From the NCBI RefSeq assembly GCF_900142225.1, contig NZ_FRAD01000009.1, positions 1 through 64,000 of the forward strand: a stretch of 64,000 nt of DNA, given 5' to 3'. Below the pieces are notes generated by a model that was not told where the DNA came from, ran no database searches, and saw nothing but the letters and a program-made list of their open reading frames with translations. The stretch is from Hathewaya proteolytica DSM 3090 (GTDB lineage Bacteria > Bacillota > Clostridia > Clostridiales > Clostridiaceae). The position numbers were made by a program, and so were the translations under genes. Shown here in pieces: positions 34,447 to 42,683 of this stretch. Positions within the stretch are counted from its first letter, which is position 1. The number at the start of each line of letters is the position of its first letter.

Positions 34447-35208
34447 TTGAATGAAATCCATTTAGGATATGACCGTATTGATATTGGTGAGAGCGACATT
34501 CTCCGATTGCACGAAATGTTGATGTCTATTGCAGGCTATGAATTTGGCGGCAAGTACAAAACGGATGACAATGTTATTTTAGAGGTTGATGCTGATGGCA
34601 CACGGAAAGTTCGTTTCAGACCAACCCTTGCCGCTGAAACAAAAAAGGCTATGGAGCAGCTGGAACTTGCCTATATGGAGGCACGGGATAATGCTAATAT
34701 CAATCAGCTGCTTTTGATCCCTTGTGTTATCCTTGACTTTCTATGCATTCACCCGTTCCGTGATGGTAACGGCAGAATGTCACGGTTACTGTCCTTATTG
34801 TTGCTTTATAAGAATGGTTATGATGCAGGCAAATATATTTCCTTTGAGGAACAGATCAACAATTCTAAGGCTTACTATTATGAAGCGTTGAAACAATCCT
34901 CTACCGGATGGGACACAAATGAAAACACCTACTTCCCATTCATTGAAAATTTTCTGTCCACACTATATATGTGTTATAAGGAATTGGACAAACGCTTTGC
35001 TGTTGTCCATGGGAAAAAGATTACAAAAAAAGCACGTATTGAAGCTACTGTGATGAACAGCTTGACACCGCTTTCCAAATCTGAGATTTGTAGAATTCTT
35101 CCGGATGTTAGCCCAACCACGGTAGAAGCTGTGCTCGGTGCTATGGTTAAAGATGGAACAGTCAAGCGGATTGGTTCATCCCGGTCATCAAGATATATCA
35201 AAGTGTAA
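34447..35208 (+). CDS. Fic family protein, N-terminally truncated
   Basis: 253 residues from a TTG at 34447 with no ribosome site. The catalytic Fic motif HPFRDGNGRMSR is intact, preceded by IGESDILRLHEMLM and the flap region, and followed by a winged helix (PLSKSEICRILPDVSPTTVEAV). Normal proteins of this class have 80-100 more N-terminal residues, including the inhibitory (S/T)-x-x-x-E-(G/N) helix. Here the frame is closed by TAGTAG just upstream, next to the inverted repeat and IS66 scrap. The GC is higher than the flanks, indicating transfer. If expressed, it would be an AMP-transferase without its intramolecular brake; more likely it is dead. Confidence 0.7.
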   Translation: MNEIHLGYDRIDIGESDILRLHEMLMSIAGYEFGGKYKTDDNVILEVDADGTRKVRFRPTLAAETKKAMEQLELAYMEARDNANINQLLLIPCVILDFLCIHPFRDGNGRMSRLLSLLLLYKNGYDAGKYISFEEQINNSKAYYYEALKQSSTGWDTNENTYFPFIENFLSTLYMCYKELDKRFAVVHGKKITKKARIEATVMNSLTPLSKSEICRILPDVSPTTVEAVLGAMVKDGTVKRIGSSRSSRYIKV

Positions 35209-35315
35209 ATATAAGTAGAGTAATGATGAATGCTTGGTAATTAAAGCATGAAATCAATTAGCTTATATCGTTATTAACTTTCCTACCAAAGACAAGTGGA
35301 GAGCAAAAAATATGG

Positions 35316-35353
35316 AATGAATATTGTTCATTTATAAGTGAATAATATTCATT
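35316..35353. promoter_or_regulatory. Operator-like dyad before the TetR remnant
   Basis: AATGAATATT (35316-35325) and AATATTCATT (35344-35353) are exact inverts and enclose a smaller dyad (TTCATTTATAAGTGAA). The placement suggests the autoregulatory operator of the tetR pseudogene at 35383. Confidence 0.5.
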
Positions 35354-35382
35354 TATAATTCTTAATATGGATGGTGATTTGC

Positions 35383-35820
35383 TTGAGAACAATTAAATCA
35401 ATTGATGAAAGGCAACAGGAAATATTAGATGGAGCTATGAAGCTTTTTAGTGAAAAAGGGTATGATAGAACATCTATTTCGGATATTGCCAGATATTTAG
35501 GAATATCACAAGGATTGTGATATAGGTATTTTAAATCAAAGGAAGAAATATTTAAAAATGCAATTGATGAGTATTCAAATAATATAGCTGATGAAATGAT
35601 AATGGTTATAAAATCTCCGCATATGTCTCTTGAAGAGAAAATTTTAGGAGAAAAAAGAGGATTTATACTATAAGGTTTTTCATGGAGAAAATTCAAGACC
35701 TTTACATGAACGTATGTCTATTAATATTTGTAGAAAAATTATTCCATATATTCAAGAAGAAATAGAAAAGGAAATTGTTAATGGAAAATTAAAAGCTAAT
35801 GATCCAATTTATTTAAACAA
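35383..35820 (+). pseudogene. TetR family regulator, broken
   Basis: A TTG at 35383 after GGTGAT opens MRTIKSIDERQQEIL and a TetR helix-turn-helix (GYDRTSISDIARYLGISQGL). A TGA at 35518-35520 falls inside the recognition helix where cysteine or a similar residue is expected before YRYFKSKEEIF. A second stop at about 35671-35673 marks a frameshift, after which homology continues (RPLHERMSINICRKIIPYIQ). The gene then runs into an unrelated kinase fragment. Confidence 0.75.
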
Positions 35821-35961
35821 GGTTATACAACGAAATTAGGGAAAAATCGTGGTATTGGCTTATATTCAGTAAAACAAATATTAGATCAATATGAAAATAC
35901 TATATATAACACTTATATAAAAAATGAAAGATTTGTGCAGGAAATTATAATAAATAAATAA
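35821..35961 (+). pseudogene. C-terminal scrap of a GHKL sensor histidine kinase
   Basis: The codons read GYTTKLGKNRGIGLYSVKQI and end NERFVQEIIINK-stop. This is the G2 box and C-terminus of an AgrC-like ATPase domain. The rest of the kinase is absent. Positions 35962-36092 hold nothing else. Confidence 0.65.
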
Positions 35962-36092
35962 GGGATTATTGGTTAGTTCCTCAAATATTACATATTTAAT
36001 AGTTTGTGATGCTGACTTGTAAATTGGAATTTATGATGAATTCTTAATTAATTATAGAAATACTCTATGCTTGACAATGATTTTATTCCTAA

Positions 36093-36123
36093 TTGTTTTT
36101 TTACAATAAATTTGTGCTATAAT
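36093..36123 (+). promoter_or_regulatory. Extended -10 promoter of the lipoprotein gene
   Basis: TGcTATAAT with the -10 hexamer at 36118-36123. The best -35 is TTGTTT at 36093-36098, 19 bp away. Confidence 0.4.
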
Positions 36124-36165
36124 TTTAAAAGTAAGAAAAATGTAAATGTAAGGGTGGAGATTACT

Positions 36166-37227
36166 ATGAAACGAAGAATTTCAGCAATAATATTTGGGGC
36201 AGTGGTATCTTTGTCACTTCTTGTAGGCTGTACAAAAGCTACACCTTCCACAAGCACTGGAGATGGTCAGAAAACAACAGAGGCAGAAAAGAAGGTAGTC
36301 AATGGAATCGTAACTTACAATGTGGATTTAACTAAATACGAAAAAGGTAAAAAAGTCCGCTTGTGGTTGCCTGTAGCTCAGACTAATGAAGAACAAACAG
36401 TGAAAGACCTTAAGTATGATGCATCTGGGGCAAAGGCTTCCTTAGAAAAAGATAAGGAAGGAAACCAAATTCTTTATGTTGAATGGGATGAAAATGCAGA
36501 GCCTACTACTCGTAAAGTAACTTGTTCCTTCGTAGCTAACAGACCAGAAGTTTTAAGGCCTGAACTTAAAGAATCAGGAACAATTCCTGAAGAGATGGGT
36601 GAATTCTTGAAGCCAACTAAAATGGTAGTTACTGATGGTAATATGAAGATATTAGCTGATGAGATTACCAAGGATAAGAAGACTGTATTGGAAAAGTCTA
36701 GAGCCATCTATGATTGGGTTATCGCTAATATGAACCGTGATGAATCCGTCATCGGTTGTGGTGTTGGCGATGTAGAAAAACTATTAATAAGTAAGGGCGG
36801 TAAGTGTACAGACATTAACTCAGTATTTGTCGGATTATGTCGTGCAGCTGGTATACCAGCACGTGAAATGTTCGGTGTTCGTATGAATGCAGATGACATT
36901 ACTAAGAATCAGCACTGTTGGTCTCAATTCTATCTTCCAGGAACTGGTTGGGTTTATGCAGATCCAGCTGATGTTCTTAAGGCTGTATTAAAGAACAAGT
37001 GGACTAAGGATTCTAAGGAAACTAAAGATCTACAAGAATACTTCTGGGGAGGTATGGATGAAAAAAGAGTTGAGTTATCCAGAGGTCGTGATATAGTCCT
37101 TGCACCTACACAAGCTGGTGAGCCACTAAATAATTTTGGCTATCCTTATGCGGAAATTGATGGCCAGGATATTGATTACTATGCACCTAGTAACTTTGTT
37201 TACACTATTTCCTTTGTTAAGAAGTAG
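36166..37227 (+). CDS. Transglutaminase-like lipoprotein
   Basis: A 353-residue exported lipoprotein. The signal peptide MKRRISAIIFGAVVSLSLL ends in the lipobox LVGC, with acylated Cys at about 23. A beta-rich N-terminal region spans about 45-150 (VVNGIVTYNVDLTKY). The transglutaminase-like core contains ISKGGKCTDINSVFVGLCRA (catalytic Cys), NQHCWSQFYLPGTGW (His) and VYADPADV (Asp). The triad is complete, so it is either a peptidase or a crosslinking enzyme at the cell surface. The ATG at 36166 follows GGGTGGAG. It is a single-gene unit with a bidirectional terminator. Confidence 0.88.
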   Translation: MKRRISAIIFGAVVSLSLLVGCTKATPSTSTGDGQKTTEAEKKVVNGIVTYNVDLTKYEKGKKVRLWLPVAQTNEEQTVKDLKYDASGAKASLEKDKEGNQILYVEWDENAEPTTRKVTCSFVANRPEVLRPELKESGTIPEEMGEFLKPTKMVVTDGNMKILADEITKDKKTVLEKSRAIYDWVIANMNRDESVIGCGVGDVEKLLISKGGKCTDINSVFVGLCRAAGIPAREMFGVRMNADDITKNQHCWSQFYLPGTGWVYADPADVLKAVLKNKWTKDSKETKDLQEYFWGGMDEKRVELSRGRDIVLAPTQAGEPLNNFGYPYAEIDGQDIDYYAPSNFVYTISFVKK

Positions 37228-37292
37228 CATATCAAAGTGCATAACTGTATTACTAGGTTATTTTAATGCTAATTGTGGAAATTGTTTTATAA

Positions 37293-37320
37293 AAAAAGGT
37301 GCTCTGATGGGCACCTTTTT
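37293..37320. terminator. Bidirectional terminator between convergent genes
   Basis: AAAAAGGTGC (37293-37302) and GCACCTTTTT (37311-37320) form a perfect 10-bp stem flanked by A and T runs. It serves the lipoprotein gene and the reverse-strand gene ending at 37319. Confidence 0.85.
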
Positions 37321-37726
37321 AAATTAATAGATGTGAAGCTATTGAAATTAAAAGCAGAAAGGATAGGTTCCTGTGTATTTTAAGCCAACTACCCTTAAAA
37401 TTTTTATTGATGAATGCACCATATGCACCTAATGCAATTATGACCAGCATTATTATTGCTGCAGCTAAGCCGGTAATAGATAAGCCCTCTATGTTATACA
37501 TTATAAAGAAATGAGTTATAAGTGCAATGGCTGCTGCATACCCGGCCAACTTATGATATCTAATAACATATCTCATTACAATTCGATAGTAGTCCACATA
37601 TTTCTTATAGGACTTTGGTACTTTTACAATATATTTCCTATTAATGTACTTTAAAAGGAAATTTGCAAAAGCAATACCATACCCAATAGCTATAATCCAA
37701 CCTAATAATTCAGCAAAATCTTTCAT
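37319..37726 (-). CDS. Ferric-reductase-like/cytochrome b-type membrane protein
   Basis: A 135-residue protein with four transmembrane helices. Two helices each carry histidines 14 residues apart: H-KLAGYAAAIALIT-H and H-RNLSFLLLISIAS-H. This double HX13H spacing is that of the bis-haem ferric reductase/NADPH oxidase transmembrane domain. No flavin or NAD domain is attached. The start at 37726 is preferred because AGG stands 7 nt before it; an in-frame ATG six codons upstream has no site. It may pass electrons across the membrane with an unknown partner. Confidence 0.7.
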   Translation of the reverse strand: MKDFAELLGWIIAIGYGIAFANFLLKYINRKYIVKVPKSYKKYVDYYRIVMRYVIRYHKLAGYAAAIALITHFFIMYNIEGLSITGLAAAIIMLVIIALGAYGAFINKNFKGSWLKIHRNLSFLLLISIASHLLI

Positions 37727-37925
37727 AATTAACCTAACCCCCATATAAGTGTTTTATTATAATATTGAATATACAAAAGTAAATAAGGGAAATTGAATTC
37801 ATGATAATAACAAACTTTCATGTTATTTGTGTTTAGCGATTTAATTATAGCACAAAAAAGATGTAATTATGTGTATTTTAAAAAAATAATGTCACACTTA
37901 ATATATGAGAATAAAGTAGGAAATA

Positions 37926-37946
37926 TAGTGTAAAAACTTTACACTA
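37926..37946. promoter_or_regulatory. Perfect operator-like dyad in a 500-bp gene-free stretch
   Basis: TAGTGTAAA and TTTACACTA are exact inverts around AAC. The surrounding stretch 37727-38228 has no gene. A short open segment reading IVHGIIDGIEDPRNLQ ends in a stop at about 38180 and may be a gene remnant. Confidence 0.4.
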
Positions 37947-38228
37947 ACAAGTTTACTTATTGATGATAAAGAAGAAAAGATACTAAATATATAATTTTAT
38001 CAAAATTATTGAAAAAAGAAAAATAAACTATATAATTAGGAGTGGAGTATATGTAATAAAATATTATTTTATATAACATGAAGTACAAGGAAGAAAAAAG
38101 ATATATTGAAATGAAAAAATGAATAGTGCATGGAATCATTGATGGCATTGAGGATCCGCGCAATTTACAAACGCTGTTATGAATTTTATATAAATGAACA
38201 AACATAAAGTTTGTGGAGGAGAACTACT

Positions 38229-39239
38229 ATGGTAAAAGAAAGTGAACAAGCATCAGTGAACGAAGCTACAACTGATGGGAAGAAAAAAATATTTGGTATG
38301 GCACAGGCGGCTGGTAAAGGATTTGCAAAGATGGCAAATGGTATAGGTAAAACTACTACAGCTGTGGCCAAGAAGACAACGGAATCAGTTGTAAAGTCGA
38401 AAGAAGCAGTATTTCAAGCTATTGACCAAAATGGAGATGGTCAAATTGGTATTGAAGATGTAATCATCATGGGTCTAAATGTTCCAGGAGTAAAAATTAA
38501 TCGTGAGGCCTTTTTGAGAAAAGAGTTATTCAAGTATTACCCTCAAGATGTTATCGACGATGCAGTGCAGTTTAATCCCCTTCATGCGAAGATTAAGTTA
38601 GAAGATATCGACAAGATTGCAAATGAAGTTATTAAATTTGAGCGTAATTGTGTATCCGGCATATCAGCGGCATTGGGGGCTCCAGGCGGAGTGGCTATGG
38701 TAGCAACAATACCGGCAGATATCGCACAATACTATGGTTACATGATTCGTGTGGTTCAGAAGCTGTTGTATTTATATGGTTTCCCAGAGATTGACTCAAA
38801 AGAACAAGGTAATGTCATTGATACAGAAACAATGAATACGATTATTATTTGCATGGGTGTTATGTACGGTGTTGCTGGTGCCAATAAGGCAATTAAGGTA
38901 ATGGCTAAAGCATTAGGGACAGGTGTGGAGAAGCAATTAATGAAAAAGGCACTGACCAAAGGATCTATTTATCCTATTGTAAAAAAAGTAAGTAACTTTT
39001 TTAGTGTTAATTTAACAAAGAAAATGTTTTCGGGATTTTTTAAGAAGTCCATACCTGTTATTGGCGGCGTTATTGGTGGCGGAATTACTTTCTTTTCCTT
39101 CAAGCCATGCTGTGACAAATTTAAGCTATCTTTGCAGGATACTATGCTCAGCAATCCTAACTACAATAGTGATAATTGTGAATTAGATATCACCACGGAT
39201 GATGCTGAAATTATCGATGTGGAAGTAGTAGAAATATAA
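38229..39239 (+). CDS. EcsC-like protein with an EF-hand loop
   Basis: A 336-residue protein. After a basic N-terminal region (KKKIFGMAQAAGKGFAKM), residues 68-79 form a canonical EF-hand loop, DQNGDGQIGIED, predicting calcium binding. The region from about 145 (SGISAALGAPGGVAMVATIP, then DIAQYYGYMIRVVQKLLYLY) fits the EcsC family, with glycine-rich amphipathic helices that could contact membranes. A hydrophobic GGVIGGGITFFSF segment lies near 285. The acidic tail (DDAEIIDVEVVEI) is unusual. The ATG at 38229 follows GGAGGAGAAC. Function unknown, probably membrane-associated. Confidence 0.75.
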   Translation: MVKESEQASVNEATTDGKKKIFGMAQAAGKGFAKMANGIGKTTTAVAKKTTESVVKSKEAVFQAIDQNGDGQIGIEDVIIMGLNVPGVKINREAFLRKELFKYYPQDVIDDAVQFNPLHAKIKLEDIDKIANEVIKFERNCVSGISAALGAPGGVAMVATIPADIAQYYGYMIRVVQKLLYLYGFPEIDSKEQGNVIDTETMNTIIICMGVMYGVAGANKAIKVMAKALGTGVEKQLMKKALTKGSIYPIVKKVSNFFSVNLTKKMFSGFFKKSIPVIGGVIGGGITFFSFKPCCDKFKLSLQDTMLSNPNYNSDNCELDITTDDAEIIDVEVVEI

Positions 39240-39271
39240 AAATAATTAGGAATAAACTAGGATGATTCATT

Positions 39272-39355
39272 GTAAGATTTAAAAATTAAACACTCAGAAA
39301 ACTAATCCTCTCATTGATAAACTTAATTAAAAGATAAGCGGTGGGAGGATTACTT
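39272..39355. repeat. Solo IS66-type end
   Basis: GTAAGATTTAAAAATTAAAC through GGGAGGATTACTTC aligns along its length with 33995-34075 (shared CATTGATAAACTTAA/TATTGATAAACTTAA and GGGAGGATT). No transposase coding follows. This is an isolated end left by deletion or one-ended transposition. Confidence 0.6.
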
Positions 39356-39420
39356 CAATAAACTTTATTAATGTAAAGAAAAATATAATCAAAGTTATAT
39401 AAGTTATGGGGAGGTTTACA

Positions 39421-39927
39421 ATGGACGCAATTATTTATAAATCCAATACGGGGACAACTGCAAAATATGCAGAATTATTAGGCGTAGAAACTGGGCTGCC
39501 AGTTCACGAGATAAGCAAAGCTAATGGGGTTGAACCTAATGCTGAAATCATTTACCTTGGGTGGCTTATGGCAGGGGAAATCAAAGGCTATAAACAAGCT
39601 GATAAAAAGTGGACAATTCGTGCAGCTTGTGGAGTTGGAATGAGCGCAACTGGTACACAAATTCAGGATGTTAGAAAAAGAAACAAGATTTCAGAAAAGG
39701 TTCCTGTCTTTACTTTACAGGGCGGTTTTTATATCAATAAACTTCATGGTTTGTATAAATTTATGATGAAGGTAATGATAAAAATTGTGGGGAAAAAGCT
39801 GGCTGCTAAAACAGATAGAACACAGGATGAGGATGTGATGTATGACATGATTATCCATGGTGGAGATTATGTTAGCATTGAAAATCTGAAAGATGTGTTG
39901 GCATGGTATTCAATAAGTCATGAATAA
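39421..39927 (+). CDS. Flavodoxin domain protein
   Basis: A 168-residue protein. The N-terminus MDAIIYKSNTGTTAKYAELL is the flavodoxin FMN loop with the S-N-T-G-T-T signature. The second region (IIYLGWLMAGEIKGYKQA) and FTLQGGFYINKLHG fit the family, which also includes protoporphyrinogen oxidase HemG-like members. The C-terminal half is basic. GGGGAGG precedes the ATG at 39421. The redox partner is unknown. Confidence 0.8.
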   Translation: MDAIIYKSNTGTTAKYAELLGVETGLPVHEISKANGVEPNAEIIYLGWLMAGEIKGYKQADKKWTIRAACGVGMSATGTQIQDVRKRNKISEKVPVFTLQGGFYINKLHGLYKFMMKVMIKIVGKKLAAKTDRTQDEDVMYDMIIHGGDYVSIENLKDVLAWYSISHE

Positions 39928-39995
39928 ATATAATGAATATTTTAAAAGGAAAATCATTTATAATGTTTGTTTTTTAAAGAGGGAGTTGCTAGAAT

Positions 39996-41093
39996 ATGAA
40001 TGCAAAGGTTAAAGAAGTTATGGTAGAAAAACACAGAAGAATAATTGCTATAAGTGATATTCACGGAAGTTTGAATCGGTTTAAAAAGCTATTAGCCCAA
40101 ATTTCATATAATAAAAATGATATTTTAATATTAGTTGGGGATTTAATTGAAAAAGGGGAGCAAAGTCTGGAAACTCTAAGATACATAATGAAGCTATCCT
40201 TGGAACAGCAGGTATATACAGTCAGTGGAAACTGTGATACCCTGTGGGAAGATATTAAAAGTGAAGAAGATGGTGAAGGACTTTTACGGTATATGTTATT
40301 TAGGGAAAATAGCATATTAAATGAAATGTGCAGAGAACTTTCAATAGATGTTAATGAGAAATCTGATATAAATCATATTAAAATAAAGATAAGAGAAAAT
40401 TTCATTTCAGAATTAAATTGGTTGGAGAATTTACCACACATTATAACCTTAGGGGATTTTATATTTGCCCATGCTGGAATTACCTCAGAAGAAAAATTAG
40501 AGCATAATAATGCAGATGAAGTAATGAAACGTGACGCTTTTATCAGTGAAGGTTTGGTGTTTTCAAAATATGTTATAGTAGGTCATTGGCCAACTGCTAA
40601 TTATGGAAAAGAAAGAGGTTGTTGCAATCCAATTATCAATGAGCAGCAAAAGATTATTAGCATAGATGGTGGAAATAATATTAAGTCAGAAGGGCAGCTC
40701 AATGCGCTGATAATCCAAGAAAATAGTATTACTTTTCATTGTGTAGACGGTTTTCCTAAGGGTAAGGTAATAAAAAATCAGGAAGCCAAGGCAGATACTA
40801 TTCAAATTACATGGATGGACAATAATATTCAGGTACTTGAGCAAGGTGAAGAGTTTACTTATTGTAGGCATGTATCCTCTAACCATGAGCTTTGGGTCAA
40901 GAATGATAGAATTTTTCAAGCTGAGGATGGTATCTATAGGTGCTACGATGCTACAGATTATTTTATAGAGGCCCATACAGGAGATATGGTTTCCATAGTG
41001 GAACAATGCAGTGATAAAACATTGGTGAAAAGGCATGGAGTCATTGGTTGGTTAAGAAATGACTGTTTGGAGGGTGGAACATGCGAATTATAA
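39996..41093 (+). CDS. Calcineurin-like metallophosphoesterase
   Basis: A 365-residue protein. The PPP-type metal motifs are all present: IAISDIHGSLNRF, ILVGDLIEKGEQS, VSGNCDTLW, FIFAHAGITS, VIVGHWPT and ISIDGGN (residues about 17-230). The C-terminal 110 residues contain SH3-like strands (RCYDATDYFIEAHTGDMVSI, VIGWLRNDCLEGG). The order matches small serine/threonine or dinucleotide phosphatases. The substrate is not evident. It overlaps yaaA by 13 bp, so the two are co-transcribed. Confidence 0.85.
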   Translation: MNAKVKEVMVEKHRRIIAISDIHGSLNRFKKLLAQISYNKNDILILVGDLIEKGEQSLETLRYIMKLSLEQQVYTVSGNCDTLWEDIKSEEDGEGLLRYMLFRENSILNEMCRELSIDVNEKSDINHIKIKIRENFISELNWLENLPHIITLGDFIFAHAGITSEEKLEHNNADEVMKRDAFISEGLVFSKYVIVGHWPTANYGKERGCCNPIINEQQKIISIDGGNNIKSEGQLNALIIQENSITFHCVDGFPKGKVIKNQEAKADTIQITWMDNNIQVLEQGEEFTYCRHVSSNHELWVKNDRIFQAEDGIYRCYDATDYFIEAHTGDMVSIVEQCSDKTLVKRHGVIGWLRNDCLEGGTCEL

Positions 41094-41821
41094 TTTCACC
41101 AGCAAAGAAAATGAAAGTAGATGATGATTCCTTGGAATTTAAAAATCTGCCGGTTTTCTTGGAGGATACTAGACAAACCATGGAGTGGATGAAATCTCTC
41201 TCCATGAATGAAGCCAAGGAATTATGGGGGTGCAATGAAAAGATTGCAAAGCAAAATTATGAAAGGTTTCAGAATATGAATCTTACAGAGGGGTTAACAC
41301 CAGCTATTCTTGCCTATGAAGGAATCCAGTATCAATACATGGCGCCGGCAGTGTTTGAGGAGAAAATGTTAGCCTATGTGCAGGAGCACCTTAGAATTCT
41401 TTCGGGATTTTATGGTGTTCTAAAACCAATGGATGGTGTTACTCCATACCGTTTGGAGATGCAAGCAAAAACGCAAATTGGAGATGTAGAGGGTTTGTAT
41501 GATTTTTGGAAAGAAAAACTATATGATGAGCTGGTGGATGATTCCCATATCATTATCAATCTTGCATCAAAGGAATACTCTAGGTGTATAGAAAGCTATT
41601 TACAGCCGGATGATAGATTTATAACTTGTATTTTCGGTGAGATGGCAAATGGGAAAGTAGTTCAAAAGGGTACATACGCTAAGATGGCCAGAGGTGAAAT
41701 GGTTCGGTTTATGGCCTCTAGGAATATTAATGAAGCAGATGGAATAAAGGAATTTAATATGATGGGATATAAGTATAAAGAGGAGTTGTCCACGGATACG
41801 GAATATGTATTTTTAAAATAA
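41081..41821 (+). CDS. yaaA: Peroxide stress protein YaaA (DUF328)
   Basis: A 246-residue protein with the family signature MRIIISPAKKMKVDDD at the N-terminus. ILSGFYGVLKPMDGVTPYRLEM and IINLASKEYS follow, with FNMMGYKYKEELS near the C-terminus. Length and motifs are normal. YaaA lowers free iron and limits oxidative DNA damage during peroxide stress in E. coli. GGAGGGTGGAAC precedes the ATG inside the end of the phosphoesterase gene. Confidence 0.93.
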   Translation: MRIIISPAKKMKVDDDSLEFKNLPVFLEDTRQTMEWMKSLSMNEAKELWGCNEKIAKQNYERFQNMNLTEGLTPAILAYEGIQYQYMAPAVFEEKMLAYVQEHLRILSGFYGVLKPMDGVTPYRLEMQAKTQIGDVEGLYDFWKEKLYDELVDDSHIIINLASKEYSRCIESYLQPDDRFITCIFGEMANGKVVQKGTYAKMARGEMVRFMASRNINEADGIKEFNMMGYKYKEELSTDTEYVFLK

Positions 41822-41850
41822 ATGTGGTCTTTGGGAAACCACCCCAAAAT

Positions 41851-41879
41851 TTGACTTATAACAATATACATGATACACT
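41851..41879 (+). promoter_or_regulatory. Promoter of the L25/Ctc gene
   Basis: TTGACT at 41851-41856 and TACACT at 41874-41879 have a 17-bp spacer. The transcript starts in front of a long hairpin at 41905-41960. Confidence 0.5.
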
Positions 41880-41904
41880 TATATATAAGAGAACCGTCTA
41901 ATTT

Positions 41905-41960
41905 AAAGAAGGGCTTTTGTTGGTTTCATTTTAAAATGAAGCAAATGGAAGTCCTTCTTT
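41905..41960 (+). terminator. Long leader hairpin before the L25/Ctc gene
   Basis: AAGAAGG (41906-41912) pairs with CCTTCTT (41953-41959). Inside are a second pairing (CTTTTGTT/AAATGGAAG, imperfect) and a perfect TTCATTTT/AAAATGAA tip. A weak TTTTAGTTTT follows. It is either the terminator of yaaA or an attenuator in the leader of the gene at 42007. Confidence 0.5.
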
Positions 41961-42006
41961 TAGTTTTAGGCGAAAAATATTTAATAAAACTACGAGGAGG
42001 GTAATT

Positions 42007-42582
42007 ATGGATATTATTACTGTACAAAATCGTAATGAAAATTTAAAAGCAAAACAGTTGAGGAGACAGGGTATTGTGCCTGGCTGTGTTTATGGAGGCA
42101 ACCTTAAGGAGTCTATTTCCATTCAAATGGGACAGACGACTGCTGATAAATTGCTTAGAGAACTAAGGTTGGGAAGTAAAATCCAGCTTAAGTTAAATGA
42201 TCAGGTTATTACAACACAAATAAAAGAAAGCACACGATGCTTTGAAAATAACAAATTGGAGCACATCAGCTTTGAAGCTCTAAACCCAGAAACTAAGGTT
42301 AACAGTGTAGCACATGTAATCTTGAAAAATGATAGCAAAACTAAGGGAATACTGGATAGACGTCTATTAGAAATCCCATACGCTTCCTTACCTAAGGATA
42401 TGATTGATACTGTTTCTATAGACTTGGAAGATAAAGAGGTGGGAACGGTTGTAACCGTTGGTGATATTCCCGAATTCGTAAATGATAATATTGAATTACA
42501 GGTTGAAAAAGATAGTATTATTTACAAAATTGATGAAAGAAGAAGTTTAGCTTCACAGGATACTGAAGAAGCAGATGAATAA
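42007..42582 (+). CDS. rplY: Ribosomal protein L25/general stress protein Ctc
   Basis: A 191-residue two-domain L25 of the Ctc type. The 5S rRNA-binding domain (1-95) has LRRQGIVPGCVYGGN and HISFEALNP; the TL5-like beta domain (100-185) has EIPYASLPKDMIDTVSIDL and GTVVTVGDIP. It ends with an acidic tail. The domain binds 5S rRNA, and in Firmicutes the gene is often stress-induced. It is followed by its own terminator and then by a sigma-70 gene. Confidence 0.88.
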   Translation: MDIITVQNRNENLKAKQLRRQGIVPGCVYGGNLKESISIQMGQTTADKLLRELRLGSKIQLKLNDQVITTQIKESTRCFENNKLEHISFEALNPETKVNSVAHVILKNDSKTKGILDRRLLEIPYASLPKDMIDTVSIDLEDKEVGTVVTVGDIPEFVNDNIELQVEKDSIIYKIDERRSLASQDTEEADE

Positions 42583-42610
42583 CTAGTATAGCAATTAGAG
42601 CATGCCAATA

Positions 42611-42655
42611 GGGCCTTGATTATCAATTTGTTGTAGAATAATCAAGGCTCTGGTT
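42611..42655 (+). terminator. Terminator after the L25/Ctc gene
   Basis: GGGCCTTGATTAT (42611-42623) pairs with ATAATCAAGGCTC (42638-42650), a 13-bp stem, followed by TGGTTTT. Confidence 0.75.
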
Positions 42656-42683
42656 TTATTAATTATAAATTTAGGAGGAATAA

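Noticed and set aside
34447..35208. Intact Fic toxin with antitoxin
   Set aside because: No small antitoxin ORF precedes it and the N-terminus is truncated by stops next to the inverted repeat.
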